A stretch of DNA of 64,000 nt from Cercis canadensis (GCA_003255065.1 QAOA01004328.1:1-64000); one strand, 5' to 3'. Shown: positions 8,637 to 19,069, counted from the stretch's first letter. The notes: generated by a model not told the origin, from the sequence alone. Numbers and translations: made by a program.

Positions 8637-11591
8637 TCAGTTTCTTTGGTCAGCTGCTTGTTGAGCAGGATGAATTACAATCTTAAACCTGCAACCTTTC
8701 TTTTTCATTTCTTCAAGCATTGTCGTCAATTCCTGGGAGGGACCATGCACGTGAACTTCTTGCAGCGAAGTTAACCCGTCCAATTGAAGCACCTCTAGAT
8801 TTTTGCATTCCTTGATAATCAAGCGGTGAAGGCCTTGCATCGCATAATTATCAAGACTGAAGTTATGGATGGGAAAGTGTGCCATTTGGAGGATGCCGAG
8901 TTTGATAAAACCTTCAGTAACACGGAGTGTATTGACATGATTTGAAAATTCTCCTCTAAGTATTTTCAGTATAAGAAGGCTCTGAAGGCCTCCCAATACA
9001 ACAATGAGACTGGAATGCATGGTGACATCTACCAAGGTTATCTTGGTTAGCGATGTAAGAGTGCAGAGAGAAACATTCTGCCAAATCCTTGTTTGAATCT
9101 GGTAGCTCATCCCATTTCCACGTCTGTTGCTACCATACACTTGTAACTTCCTTACACAAGGAAATCTGCCGGAGGTAATGAGATTAACTGAATGTTCGTT
9201 TAGAGATAAACAAGAAAGGACTTGAAGATTATTAAAAGTAGTATGCTTTCGTGAAGAAGGTTCTGGTAGTTCAGTTGGCTCAGACAAGTATAAATGTCTT
9301 AAATCTTGCAGTTTCCAAATCCCCCTTGCTAAACTGTTGACAGCAGAACCTCTTAAGTCAAGAGTTAAAAGATTCCGAAGCTTGTGTATGGAATCTGGGA
9401 TTGCCTTGAGCTTAGCACCTTTCAGCTTCAAGTACCTTAATTGGTTCAACTCACCAATGGCCTCTGGAATTGACTCGAGTTCCACGTATCCAAGATTTAA
9501 CACCCGCACCAACTCTATACTTTGACGAAGGCCTTCCCACTGGCTTTTACGAATAGAAAGTGCGCATTCCGGAAAGCACAAGAAAGAACGAACACTTGAA
9601 AGGCCACGACATTCTGAGGACATGAAACCAATGGCCTTACCTTGCAAGGAAAGTCTCCGGGGTTTGCTGCCGATGGACAACAATTTGGCATCTTTATGAA
9701 CCTCAAGAAATATGTTCTCAGACATGCACAACTCTCGCATAAGACCATGCATAACACATGTTTTCACACCTCCGTCTAATCTCCAAGTCGAGGGTTGGAT
9801 CAAGCTTTCATCAATTAACTGCTCTAAATAATCTTCCGCAATGTCCTCCATGTTCTTGTTGGAATCTTCCTCTATGAATTCCTCAGCTATCCAAAATTGG
9901 ATCAATTGCCTCACGGGAATCTCATAGTTTTTTGGGAATACCCCAAAATAGAGAAGGCACGGTTTCAAATGCGGAGGCAAGTGGTGGTAACTCAGCGCTA
10001 GTACTTCTCTGCACTGTGGCTTCCTTTTAGCAAGGTATGAATTCACATCAGGAATCCTGGACCATATAGCATGCCTTTTGTCGGTACCTGCTAGAAGATC
10101 TGCCAGTTGCACAATAGAAAGAGGTAATCCTTGACAAGCCTCTGCAAGATCCTTTGCGAGCTTTTCTACTTGACAACATTGATTATTTTGGAACAAATTC
10201 TTACAAACAAGTTCCCAATTAGTCTCTTCTCCTTCTCCTTCAAATTTCTCTATTCGGAATAACTGCTTACAGAAAAGTACCAGACTTTCTGTTGCATCCA
10301 GTTTTCTGATACAATGAGGGGATGAATTTGCATGCCGAGCAACCCGATTTATGCGGGTAGTGATCAGTATTCTGCATCCTTCTGATTTATCAGCTGGCAA
10401 AGCATCTTTCACCATGTTCCATGTTTCAGTATCCCATATATCATCAAAAACTATAAGATACTTCTTTCCGTTCAAATATTTTGATAATATTCCCTTCAGA
10501 CTTTCGTCATCCATGTTTTGCAGATACTCAGATATTCCATCCTTTATTTTCCGCTGGTTCTCTTCTTGGAAAACTTCCATCCCATTCCAGCTAAGCCTCC
10601 ATCTCTCTCTCCAGTAGTCCTCCAATATAGAGGAGATTCTATATGGTGGCATTCTTATAATTTGATTAATCCAGTTATAGAAATACTTACTTACTCCTTT
10701 AGCTCTGTCTAAACTGCTGTTGCTCGATCTACCCATACACTTCAGATTTTCAAGGAAAGGATCGACCATCACTCCCCATACAATTTGACGCACCAAGTCA
10801 GTATTTCTCTTCTCCAGATTTACCCAGGCACGGCAATTAAAGTGAGAAATTATCTGCTCATCATTGTAGAGTTTTTTGGCCATTGCTGTCTTGCCTGAGC
10901 CGCCCATGCCTGTTATGGATATTACACAGTGCTCCAAGTCCCCTCTGATGAGCCGATTCACCAAATCTTTGCACTCTTGTGTAAAGCCTATAACATTTTC
11001 GTCAACATCCCTTCTCAGTTTTTGCAACGCTTGCTCTGCTTCTGGTTCTTTCACAAGGCCTGCAACATTTGTTTCCTCAACATTATTGCTCAGTCTTTGG
11101 AACATTTCCAGAAGGTTTACATTGTCGGCTTGGCTCACAGGGTCAAATGTCTTTCTATTTGCTAAAGCCTTTGAAATTCTCTTCTCAACTTTTTGAGCAT
11201 GATCTGCTATTTCTTTAAGCTTACGGGTGTGCTCTTGGATGTACCACTGCTTCTCCTGCCAGTTTCTCCTTTGTTGTCTAGTTAAATAAAGTCTGTACCT
11301 ACTTATGACATCTTCACCATCACGAACAGCGTTTCTGATTTGCATTTCTATCTCCTTTGTTACGTTATTCTTCTCAGGCTTCCATTGCAAATCCTTGAAG
11401 AAGCCACAGATCACCCTAAGATCAGCATCCAGTGATTCCACGATTTCGTGTACTTGCCGAGGTTTATTTGCTTCATGTCTTTCCTTGATCGCCTTGAACG
11501 CCTGGACCACTTGGACACTGTTATTAACTGCACCTGCACCTGAAGCTAGGACTGCAGCTGCTGTACCGATAATTCCAAGCTCGATGGCCAT
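8637..11591 (-). CDS. CC-NB-ARC-LRR disease resistance protein, copy A
   Basis: Single-exon NLR of 984 aa starting MAIELGIIG at 11591. It would act in the cytosol or at a membrane as an intracellular immune receptor. Domains: Rx-type coiled coil at about 1-145 with EDVIS at 93-97; P-loop GMGGSGKT 228-235; RNBS-A FNCRAWVNLEK 251-261; kinase-2 YLIVFDDIW 378-386; RNBS-B GCRILITTR 405-413; GLPL near 488-491; RNBS-D CLLYFGVFP 545-553; LRRs from about 655 to the end. The MHD position reads MHG (614-616), losing the Asp. About 70 residues more than usual separate RNBS-A from kinase-2. Nearly identical to the copy at 19616-22555, from which it lacks a short segment after CMSE. The RPM1/RPP13-like group is the nearest family by motif style. 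Frame is intact. Confidence 0.95.
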   Translation of the reverse strand: MAIELGIIGTAAAVLASGAGAVNNSVQVVQAFKAIKERHEANKPRQVHEIVESLDADLRVICGFFKDLQWKPEKNNVTKEIEMQIRNAVRDGEDVISRYRLYLTRQQRRNWQEKQWYIQEHTRKLKEIADHAQKVEKRISKALANRKTFDPVSQADNVNLLEMFQRLSNNVEETNVAGLVKEPEAEQALQKLRRDVDENVIGFTQECKDLVNRLIRGDLEHCVISITGMGGSGKTAMAKKLYNDEQIISHFNCRAWVNLEKRNTDLVRQIVWGVMVDPFLENLKCMGRSSNSSLDRAKGVSKYFYNWINQIIRMPPYRISSILEDYWRERWRLSWNGMEVFQEENQRKIKDGISEYLQNMDDESLKGILSKYLNGKKYLIVFDDIWDTETWNMVKDALPADKSEGCRILITTRINRVARHANSSPHCIRKLDATESLVLFCKQLFRIEKFEGEGEETNWELVCKNLFQNNQCCQVEKLAKDLAEACQGLPLSIVQLADLLAGTDKRHAIWSRIPDVNSYLAKRKPQCREVLALSYHHLPPHLKPCLLYFGVFPKNYEIPVRQLIQFWIAEEFIEEDSNKNMEDIAEDYLEQLIDESLIQPSTWRLDGGVKTCVMHGLMRELCMSENIFLEVHKDAKLLSIGSKPRRLSLQGKAIGFMSSECRGLSSVRSFLCFPECALSIRKSQWEGLRQSIELVRVLNLGYVELESIPEAIGELNQLRYLKLKGAKLKAIPDSIHKLRNLLTLDLRGSAVNSLARGIWKLQDLRHLYLSEPTELPEPSSRKHTTFNNLQVLSCLSLNEHSVNLITSGRFPCVRKLQVYGSNRRGNGMSYQIQTRIWQNVSLCTLTSLTKITLVDVTMHSSLIVVLGGLQSLLILKILRGEFSNHVNTLRVTEGFIKLGILQMAHFPIHNFSLDNYAMQGLHRLIIKECKNLEVLQLDGLTSLQEVHVHGPSQELTTMLEEMKKKGCRFKIVIHPAQQAADQRN

Positions 11592-13034
11592 TTTAGGAAA
11601 TGGAGGAATGTCAAATTACAGCAAAATTACATTATGAGGGTAGAAACCGGTGGATATAAGTTTATCATGCTTTAAGGGGGAAAAAGAAAAGTTTAAGATG
11701 CTTTTTTAGGGGTGGAACAAAAATGAAAATCTGAAGTGCCAAAATACCAATGACATAAATACTACTGCTAAATTTAAATAAAAATAATTAATGAAATTTT
11801 AACAAAAATACCAAAGACATAAGTTTAGCATGCTTTAAGAAGGAAAAAAGAAAAAAAGAAAAAAAAATGTTTATGATGCTTTTTCATCGGGGCAGAACAA
11901 AAAAAAAACATACGAGGTGGCAAAATACCAATGACATAAATATTACAACAAAAAAATGATATATAAAAAAGAGTTGATATTTAGGTTATCAAATAACACC
12001 ACCACCAATAAATATAGATACACTGAATTTGAACCCAATATTGAGAATTTTTCAAACCTTAAAAGACTAAATACTTAACCTTGTCGGGTCAAGTCAATAT
12101 GTGGTCATGACAAGGAGAAAGTGTTACGTAACCCATAGAAGAAAATGAAAATGAGGACCAAGTAAGTCTATGTGGCCCCAAAGCAACCATATGGCATGAC
12201 GAGAGTGCAGATGGTTCATCTATTGTCAGACCAAAAAGTGGTTTTTATGTGTATTTATTATCCAGTATGTGGGCCACGTCTATTTATTGTGCAATGAATT
12301 AAGAAAATATAATTAAAGTCTATTTGGCCCAAATAGTACAACAAAAGAATGGTTCCCACGTAGCATCTATTGTCAAAGTAAGCTCAAAGATAATGACTTA
12401 AATAAGGTTTAAAACTAAAATAACGCAAAGAAAAAAAAAAAAGCATAGAGATGTGACTTCTTCGAAGGTGTAGGATAAAAATGTCCCTCAATAATGTATA
12501 ATGCCAAAGTCATATTAGAAATTCTATGTGGCTCAGACATTATAACTTGAAGATGGATATATCTATCAAGACAAAAACGTAGATGGCCCATTTATTGTCA
12601 AACAAAAGAATGGTTCTCACAGCATCTATTGTCAAAGTTAGCCCAAAGAAAATAGAAAGATTACGACAAAGTTTATGAAGCCTAGACTCCTGAATTTAAC
12701 GTTAGTGGGTGTATACATGGTCCATTTAGTCTCTACAGACATTTCTACTCTTTAATAATAGAAATTTTTTTTTATGGAGCTTTGTGATACTTTTTTGACA
12801 TAGCACCATGATAATTATTGATGTTAAAATATTTAATTTTAACTATTTATTTTTAATAATCAAGATTAATTACTTTTTATATCAATAATTATCATATCAC
12901 CAAGTAAATGAAATATTACATACCTGTAGAATTTCCTTAATAATATTCTTGTTTTCTCCTTAAAAAAACACAAAATAATTGTCTCCATGTATATTTCTAT
13001 GCATTGTTGTTTCTTTTACTTTTTTTTTTTTTTT
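11592..13034 (-). promoter_or_regulatory. 5' flank of the first NLR gene
   Basis: The stretch upstream of the start codon is closely shared with 22556-24000 and in part with 31487-33150 and 1-870, so promoter and leader were duplicated with the genes. It is AT-rich with A-tracts near 11845 and 11900. No specific regulatory element could be assigned. It contains a foldback MITE (12783-12921) and ends at an N. Confidence 0.55.
12783..12921. mobile_element. Small foldback MITE, copy 3
   Basis: TGTGATACTTTTTTGACATA at the left and TGAAATATTACATA at the right, inverted as in the other copies. The same copy in the second unit is at 23743-23882. Confidence 0.6.
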
Positions 13035-13035
13035 N

Positions 13036-14209
13036 ATGAATCCACTATATTCCTATGTGAATTACGAATAATCTCAGAATTCAATTTGTTCTATGGTTCT
13101 TTTTAATGGCTACATAAACCATAACGGTATATTCCTATCCCTTATGTAATTTATGTTCTTAATCCCTATGGTCTTCAATTACAACTAACCTTCCAGTATT
13201 ATTGTAATTACCAACTCATCTAAATTGATGGCCAGTCAAACAGAAGCATTAAGGATAGAGATCAAGAAGTCAATTTAAGAAGAAAGTCCTTTGATTTCTT
13301 TATTAGAAATAACAAGCCATCATAAGCTAGGCTACATCTCCACCCTAGATGGTGGAATTAGTTCATATTCAAGATAGAAAATAAACTCACAACCAGATTA
13401 CACATCAGAAACAGAGGAAAGGAAGAATTGAACTCTTGGTGATGCCGATTCGATGCCGAAAGACTCTGATCTTCAAGCTTGAATCCTCTTCTATTCTTGC
13501 CTCTTCTCTCAAAAGTGTGGAACCCTAAATAAGACTTTAAGAGTCCTATTTATAGGTCCTAGGAAGTTTAGGAGAAAAAGGAAATCAATTAAAATAGCAT
13601 TCCTAGTAAAATTAGGAAGTAAAAAGGTCAAATCACGAGTTGACCGCCGGGGGGCTGCAGCCTTGGGATTGGGCGCTGCAGCGCCCTGAAGTTTGCTAGA
13701 CGGGCGCTGCGGCGCCTGGTCTAGGGCGCTGCGGCGCCCTTCTGTCTGGATTTCAGTCTCTGATTGCTGCAGCTAGGGCGCTGCGGCGCCTGGTGTAGGG
13801 TGCTGTGGCGCCTCCTCTTCTCGTGCTGGGGCGCTGTGGCGCCTAGTATAGGGCGCTGCGGCGCCCTTCCTTCTGCTCTCAGTTTCCAGTTTCCTGAACA
13901 TAGGGTGCTGCGGCGCCTGATGTAGGGCGCTGTGGCGCCCTTCCTTGCTGAAATTTGTCTTTTTTACACATTGGGGCGCTGTGGCGCCCTGAGTGGGGGC
14001 TGCGGCGCCCAAGTCTTGCCTCCAATTCCAACTTGCATGATTTTCTTTCTTTCTTGTCCCAAATTTCTCCAAAATAGCTTCCGTAGTTCCCAAAACATAA
14101 ACCTACAAAAATGAGACTTAAATCATGAAAACCTATCCTAAAATGCTCGAGAATAGACAAGAATCAAGCAAGAACATTAGGATATAAACGGTATAAAATC
14201 CTCTTATCA
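13036..14209 (-). mobile_element. LTR of an Athila-like gypsy element, 5' end at 14209
   Basis: On the minus strand the block starts TGATAAGAGGATTTTATACC at 14209 and runs left to the N at 13035. To its right (14210-14345) host sequence identical to 12776-12911 resumes, which fixes the outer boundary. The LTR contains about eleven copies of a GC-rich hairpin motif (13641-14015), also present in the internal region at 18150-18480, which links the two pieces to one family. It has no coding frame. Whether 13036 is inside the LTR or at its inner edge cannot be told. Confidence 0.6.
13641..14015. repeat. Array of GC-rich hairpin motifs in the LTR
   Basis: About eleven dispersed copies of GGCGC-TGYG-GCGCC, a 5-bp perfect stem with a TGCG, TGTG or TGCA loop, lie at irregular 20-60 bp spacing. 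The arms are mostly conserved while the loop alternates C and T, as CpG decay would give. Surrounding DNA is AT-rich. Function is not known. Confidence 0.85.
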
Positions 14210-14345
14210 GGAGCTTTGTGATACTTTTTTGACATAGCACCATGATAATTATTGATGTTAAAATATTTAATTTTAACTATTTATTTTTAATAATCAAGAT
14301 TAATTACTTTTTATATCAATAATTATCATATCACCAAGTAAATGA
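14210..14345. repeat. Duplicate of NLR flank beside the LTR, ending at an N
   Basis: Runs GGAGCTTTGTGATAC onward and matches 12776-12911 base for base by eye, including most of a foldback MITE (from 14218), then stops at the N at 14346. This is the host target of the LTR insertion, or the other haplotype placed in line. Confidence 0.8.
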
Positions 14346-15505
14346 NGAAAACAAGCTCAAACCAGAACAGTGATGTACTCTATCATTGAACTCCTTTATA
14401 ACTAACAAACTCCTTGAGTGTGTGTGTGTATCCAGGCATATTGACCAAATGAAAACATTAATTATGATATACATGCCTTTACTCATAGATGTTTGACCTC
14501 TTAATTTGGATAGCACGGAACTCCATAGGCTAGTTATCATGTCACTCTCCACTAATGTAGGCTTGTTTTTGGCATTAAAGATCAAAAGGTCTTTTTCAAA
14601 CTTGTATTGTAAGGCTATGGTTGGGGCGTGGTATAAGGTTCTCAACATGGCTCAAATCACCCATGACACATTACCTCAGCTAGGATTTTAGAGCACTTCT
14701 TTCTCTTAGATTTTTCACCCAATCTTTTCACTTCTTTCTTTTCTCACTTGTCAACTCCTTGATTACTTTCTTTTTGCTTTCTTCTTCCTCTTGTTCTATC
14801 TTACGATGTTGGTTTCATCCCCCACTTCTATTCTTTCTTTTATTTCTTAATGGGGGGCACCAACCTTTTTTTCAATCACATTGTGAGTCAAGAGGGCACA
14901 CTTTTTGTGCAAAATTTTGTAAAGTTCAATACTCCACCCATCCTCCCTATATGTCATTGTGCTTTCAATATTTTTCCTAGCATCTGTGTGAATCATGAAT
15001 GTAAGGTTAGGGAAAATACTGACGGTTTCGGGTTTCTGTATGGGTGGACAAGGAAAGGGGTTAAATGTTAGGCTCAACTGGGGTGACTAAGAGAATTCAT
15101 AGAATGGTTTGTCTTGAAAGGCTCAAACGATCCAAACATTGCCTAGATCATTTCCTTACTGCCTCAAAGCCTAGGATTTCGCCTCAAATGGCATTCAAAC
15201 TAGTTCTAGAGTTCAAATGAGGTCATGAAGTGTTAGGCATGCATAAATTTACTTTAGAATTCACTAGGGTCATGCATAGGATCAAGTGCTTAAATTGTGT
15301 CAAGGGGAGAGTTAATAATAGAGGAAAATCATAGGAGAGTAATCATGTAACAAGCTTATGCATATTAAAAAAAAATTCTGATTACTACACACAAGATTTT
15401 ATCACTGACCCTGGAGTTTCAAATTTGCATAAATATCATCTCATTACTCATTACTGCCAGTTATGGAAATAGAAAACAATAAGGTACTCAGTAAATAAAC
15501 TGTGT

Positions 15506-15550
15506 TTTTCTACCCCCAAACTTAGTACATGCATTGTCCTCAATGAATCC
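15506..15550 (-). other. G-rich tract after the Athila ORF
   Basis: Just past the ORF stop the minus strand reads GACAATGCATGTACTAAGTT followed by TGGGGGTAG. A similar TTTGGGGGTAG tract follows the extra ORF in many Athila-like elements. It supports the family call; whether it acts as a second polypurine primer is not shown. Confidence 0.45.
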
Positions 15551-15573
15551 CAAAAAGAAAGAAAAATACTTCC

Positions 15574-16779
15574 CTAGAAGGCTTCGGACATGCTGTCGGT
15601 GTCGCCAAGGTCCTCATCGGTGGCACCGTAGTCCTCGTCGAGGCCAGGAGAGTAGGGTGGAAGCACAGGTGGCGGTGGGAATGGTGGAACAGCGGAGCCC
15701 TGACCAGCGGAGCACTGGCTGTGAAACTCGGCCAGATGAGCATTAAAGCTCATCTGGTGCTCGAAGAAGAGATCGGCGCGCTCCATGAATCTCTCAGTCT
15801 GATACATAAAACGGGACGAGCGGTCCGCATACCGGAGTAGTCGAGTCATCTGACGCTCCAGATCGGCCAGGCTGGGCCCGGAAGAACTAGATGGCTGGGT
15901 CTCAGGTGGCGGGGTGGTGGCAGAGGGTGGTGTCCGCGGAGGTGCGCGCTGGTGTGTCGGTGGTGGTGCACTGGATGAGGGACTCTGAAGACGGTGTGCA
16001 GTGGCGTCCAGTGGTTGCTTCGGATGAAGCAACTCCTCCTCAGGTCTCCACTCGACCCCAGCCTGCTGACATAGCATCTGAATCACCGAAGGGTGGCCAA
16101 AGGCAAAACCCTTGGTGCTGTCAATAGCTCGGAGAATGGACTGCTGGATGATAGTGCCAATGTCGATGGACATCCCCGTCACAATGCAGTAGAGGAGAAT
16201 GGCCCGGGGCGTGGTGACATCGCTCAGGTGGCCCGTAGGAAGAAGGCGGGCACACAAAAAGTGGTACCACACCTTGCTCACAGTCTCCAACGCCGATGCG
16301 CGAAATGAGATAGGGGTGTCGTCACGCAGCTTCCACTGTGTACTTGGCTGGCAGAGGGTGCGAATGATGGCGTCCCAGTCAGGTCCATCGTGGAGGTAGT
16401 GAAGGTATTCGTCGTGCTCGATGTCTGGGAGGCCAAACAGGGCGTTGATGGAGCGACTGTCGAATGGAACCCATTTGCCCCGCACAAAGACCTTGAATTC
16501 CTTTCGGAATTTCGCATTGGCATAGAACTCCTTGATGACTGGCACCACAGATGTGACTGGGTGATCCACAAAGCGCAACCAGCCATTATTGTCGGCTAGT
16601 TCCCGAACTTTGGGATTGAGAGCTCTGGTGAAAACCAGGCCACGCTCGGGCACCAAGGCTTTGTTGATCACGGAGTCTAGGAATCGGGCCTCAGCCTCCT
16701 TATGCACGAACTTCTTCCGGTCGTACGTACCGGACCCGGAGGGAGATGCAACGGCCTTTCTCTTGGCAGGGGGTGCCAT
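15574..16779 (-). CDS. Athila-type ORF in env position (plant transposon protein domain)
   Basis: The frame is open upstream to 16953, but the preferred start is the ATG at 16779, giving 401 aa beginning MAPPAKRKAV; a splice-acceptor-like CTCTTTCAG/G lies just upstream, fitting expression from a spliced transcript. The first 230 residues match the domain found in the extra ORF of plant Athila-like elements, with ARFLDSVINKALVPERGLVF, VRELADNNGWLRFVDHP, KWVPFDSRSINALFGLPD. The C-terminal part is Pro/Ser-rich then acidic. No signal peptide or obvious membrane span is seen after the preferred start, so 'envelope' describes position only. The frame is intact, which suggests recent activity. Role unknown. 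Confidence 0.75.
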   Translation of the reverse strand: MAPPAKRKAVASPSGSGTYDRKKFVHKEAEARFLDSVINKALVPERGLVFTRALNPKVRELADNNGWLRFVDHPVTSVVPVIKEFYANAKFRKEFKVFVRGKWVPFDSRSINALFGLPDIEHDEYLHYLHDGPDWDAIIRTLCQPSTQWKLRDDTPISFRASALETVSKVWYHFLCARLLPTGHLSDVTTPRAILLYCIVTGMSIDIGTIIQQSILRAIDSTKGFAFGHPSVIQMLCQQAGVEWRPEEELLHPKQPLDATAHRLQSPSSSAPPPTHQRAPPRTPPSATTPPPETQPSSSSGPSLADLERQMTRLLRYADRSSRFMYQTERFMERADLFFEHQMSFNAHLAEFHSQCSAGQGSAVPPFPPPPVLPPYSPGLDEDYGATDEDLGDTDSMSEAF

Positions 16780-16969
16780 GGTTGTTGCTGGTCGGTGTAC
16801 CTGAAAGAGGGAAGAAAATTGCACATGAGCGATATACAACAGTGAATAGGAAAGTAAGCAGCCAAATAAGTGTAAAGTGTATGGCAATAGGGAAGGATTG
16901 GTAGTCGGTAGTGTACAGAGTAATGGCATAGCCAACAGCAAACCAAGAAGCAATCAGAGCAGTGATTCA

Positions 16970-18104
16970 TGAGAACAGGGCACTATGCACTACATGAGAC
17001 TGATAAAGATGCACAATCAAGAAAAATTCAAAACAGGGCGAGACAAGAAACACACGGGACTAGCCCATGAAACGGACTAGTGGACTATCATGTAGGTGTA
17101 GGATGAGGTGGCAATGCTCAACCCATGTGTAGTGCAGCATGGATGTAGAAAAAGGAAAGTAAGGCGGCTAAGACAGGAGTGACAACAAGACGCCGCAAGA
17201 ATATACACGGAGGTGTGAGAAAGCATATGCAAAGCAATGGAAGCATTTAAACACTTCGCAAGCAATTGGCAGGCAGGTGGGAATCCAGAGAGTGAAAAAC
17301 ATCTTGCTTGGAATGGTTAAACCCTCCAAAATGTGAAAGAGAGCAAGCAGGCAGATGTGTCAACATGAAAGTGTAAATTATTAGCCTAGCTAGCTCTAAC
17401 AAATAGAACTATATAGCATACATGACAGCAGGGAGAGAAAAGAAAACACAGTCCAGCCCAAGCACAAAGACTAAGCCAAGTAACAAGAACAAGGGACCGC
17501 GAGCAATGAAACACAAATGAGGCTAAACCTGCAAAATAATCCTAAATGTTCACAGAAATTAACATGTGGGGCGAGAACAGACTAGCAGAGCATGAGGATG
17601 AATATGTAGCACATGTTGATCAAAAGAATAAATAGATGCTCTCTTAGGCATTTTGGGGAACACCTGGTGCGCATGGACAAACTAAAATAGAAAAATACCC
17701 CACAAGGTAATGGTAAATCCTCCAAAATGGCCAATGTAGTCCAGAGATAACAATTAAAGAAAGGTGAGGGATTATACCTGAGATTGGAGAGAGTTGCAAG
17801 GCTTTACCTTTGTGCCCAAGTGAATGCGGTGGATAGGTGGGAGGAAGAAATGGACGGTGCTACAGTGTGCAGACAGAGGTGGGTGTGTGAGAGAGGGGTG
17901 CGAAAATGGTGGGAGAAGTAGGTGGATGGATGAATTTGGTGCGAGGAAGGGAGACTAGGTGAAAGGTGGAGGGAGTGAGGATCAAGTGGTAAAGGGCGAC
18001 GGAGAGGGAGAGGAAGAAGAAAGAAAAGGGAGGGAGTGTGCGTGGGAGAAGAAAAAGGAAGGAGTGGGTGCTTAAAATCTGACTCTCAAAACGCACCGTT
18101 TAAC

Positions 18105-18140
<36 letters not shown>
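16970..18140 (-). other. Non-coding spacer of the Athila-like element
   Basis: Between the integrase end and the env-position ORF. The part 17860-18090 is purine/pyrimidine skewed and gives only low-complexity frames. A T-tract occupies about 18110-18139. No conserved protein was recognised. Confidence 0.5.
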
Positions 18141-18149
18141 AATTAAGCT

Positions 18150-18480
18150 TACCTGGGCGCTGCGGTGCCCTGTATGGGCGCTGCGGCGCCTTTGTCACTG
18201 GTGGCTTGTGCGCGACAGAGCGCTGCGGCGTCCTTCACTAGGCGCTGCGGCGTCCTGGGCTCTGATCCCTGCAGCCGAGTGTTGGGCGCTGTGGCGCCCT
18301 GATTGGCGCTGCGGCGCCTTAGCTTCTGGTGTCCATAGACTGACAGCTGAGAACAGGGCGCTGTGGCGCCCTGATTGGGCGCTGCGGCGCCTGAGCTTCT
18401 GGTATCCATGGACTGACAGCTGAGAGCAGGGCGCTGTGGCGCCCTGATTGGGCGCTGCGGCGCCTAAGCTTCTGCCCTGT
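18150..18480. repeat. GC-rich hairpin array with a 73-bp tandem repeat
   Basis: About ten copies of GGCGC-TGYG-GCGCC. From 18284 the motif is organised as a 72-73 bp unit (starts at 18284, 18356 and 18429), each holding a TGTG-loop and a TGCG-loop hairpin plus the spacer ACTGACAGCTGAGA. It matches the motif of the LTR array at 13641-14015. Confidence 0.85.
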
Positions 18481-18726
18481 TGGATGAATCCAACCATGTT
18501 AGCCTTAATTTTTTTTCAGCTGATGGACCCCCACACTTGTTCCCTCACCTGGTTGAACAATAAATTAAAAAGCAATGAAGAGAAATAAATGCAAAGAATA
18601 CGAAAAAATACGAAATAACTAAAAGATTCTGACGAAGTGAATATAAAAGATAGGGGTTAGAATGATGGGTTGCCTCCCAACTAGCGCTTGGTTTATAGTC
18701 CTCAGCCGGACTGTCTCTGAAAAGCA

Positions 18727-19062
18727 TCAGCCGAGGGTGTTGAGAGTGATGGATGATTTTTGAAATTCATCCTCACCATCCACATAGTGCTTCAAGCGTT
18801 GGCCATTGACCGTGAACTTGCGATCCCCACTTTTGACTTCAATAGCTCCATGGGGAAAAACAGTGTCAACAATGAAAGGACCCGACCATCGGGATTTCAA
18901 TTTTCCCGGAAATAACTTAAGTCGGGAGTTGAACAGGAGGACTTTTTGACCCGGAACAAATTCACGCTTCTGGATGCGTTTGTCATGCCATGTCTTGGTT
19001 TTTTCCTTATAAAGCTTGGCATTTTCATATGCATCCTGGCGAAATTCATCAAGCTCATTCAA
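18727..19062 (-). pseudogene. gypsy integrase C-terminal fragment
   Basis: The frame reads NELDEFRQDAYENAKLYKEK, then WHDKRI, PGQKVLLFNSRLKLFPGKLK and SRWSGPF, the characteristic end of Ty3/gypsy integrases of the Athila/Tat group, where this domain binds DNA or chromatin. Everything upstream (catalytic core, reverse transcriptase) is missing because an N at 19069 ends the contig. The frame ends in a normal stop at 18727. Confidence 0.85.
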
Positions 19063-19069
19063 TTGAAGN

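Larger units (their letters stand above)
14347..19068 (-). mobile_element. Internal region of an Athila-like Ty3/gypsy element
   Basis: Reading leftward: the C-terminal end of integrase (19062-18727), a non-coding spacer with GC-rich hairpin repeats and a T-tract (18720-16970), an env-position ORF (16779-15574), then an AAGTTTGGGGGTAG tract near 15512 and a non-coding 3' part to 14347. This pol / extra ORF / G-rich tract order is typical of Athila. It is bounded by N characters at both ends, and the remaining pol and the joins to the LTR are not in the window. Confidence 0.75.

Noticed and set aside
10351-11196. Several plus-strand frames opposite the NLR genes (also 21315-22598 and 29208-31529)
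   Set aside because: They are antisense shadows of well-supported NLR coding sequence with no motif of their own.
13641-14015. Spaced hairpin repeats considered as a CRISPR-like array
   Set aside because: Repeats are 14-15 bp, irregularly spaced, in a plant retrotransposon LTR, and no cas genes exist here.
13773-14160. Ala/Arg-rich frames over the hairpin arrays (also 18149-18497)
   Set aside because: Repetitive translations of the GGCGC motif; no start context or conservation between the two arrays as protein.
16093-16804. Plus-strand and other-frame ORFs over the Athila-type ORF
   Set aside because: They follow from the GC-rich composition of the 401-aa minus-strand ORF, which has recognisable domain blocks.
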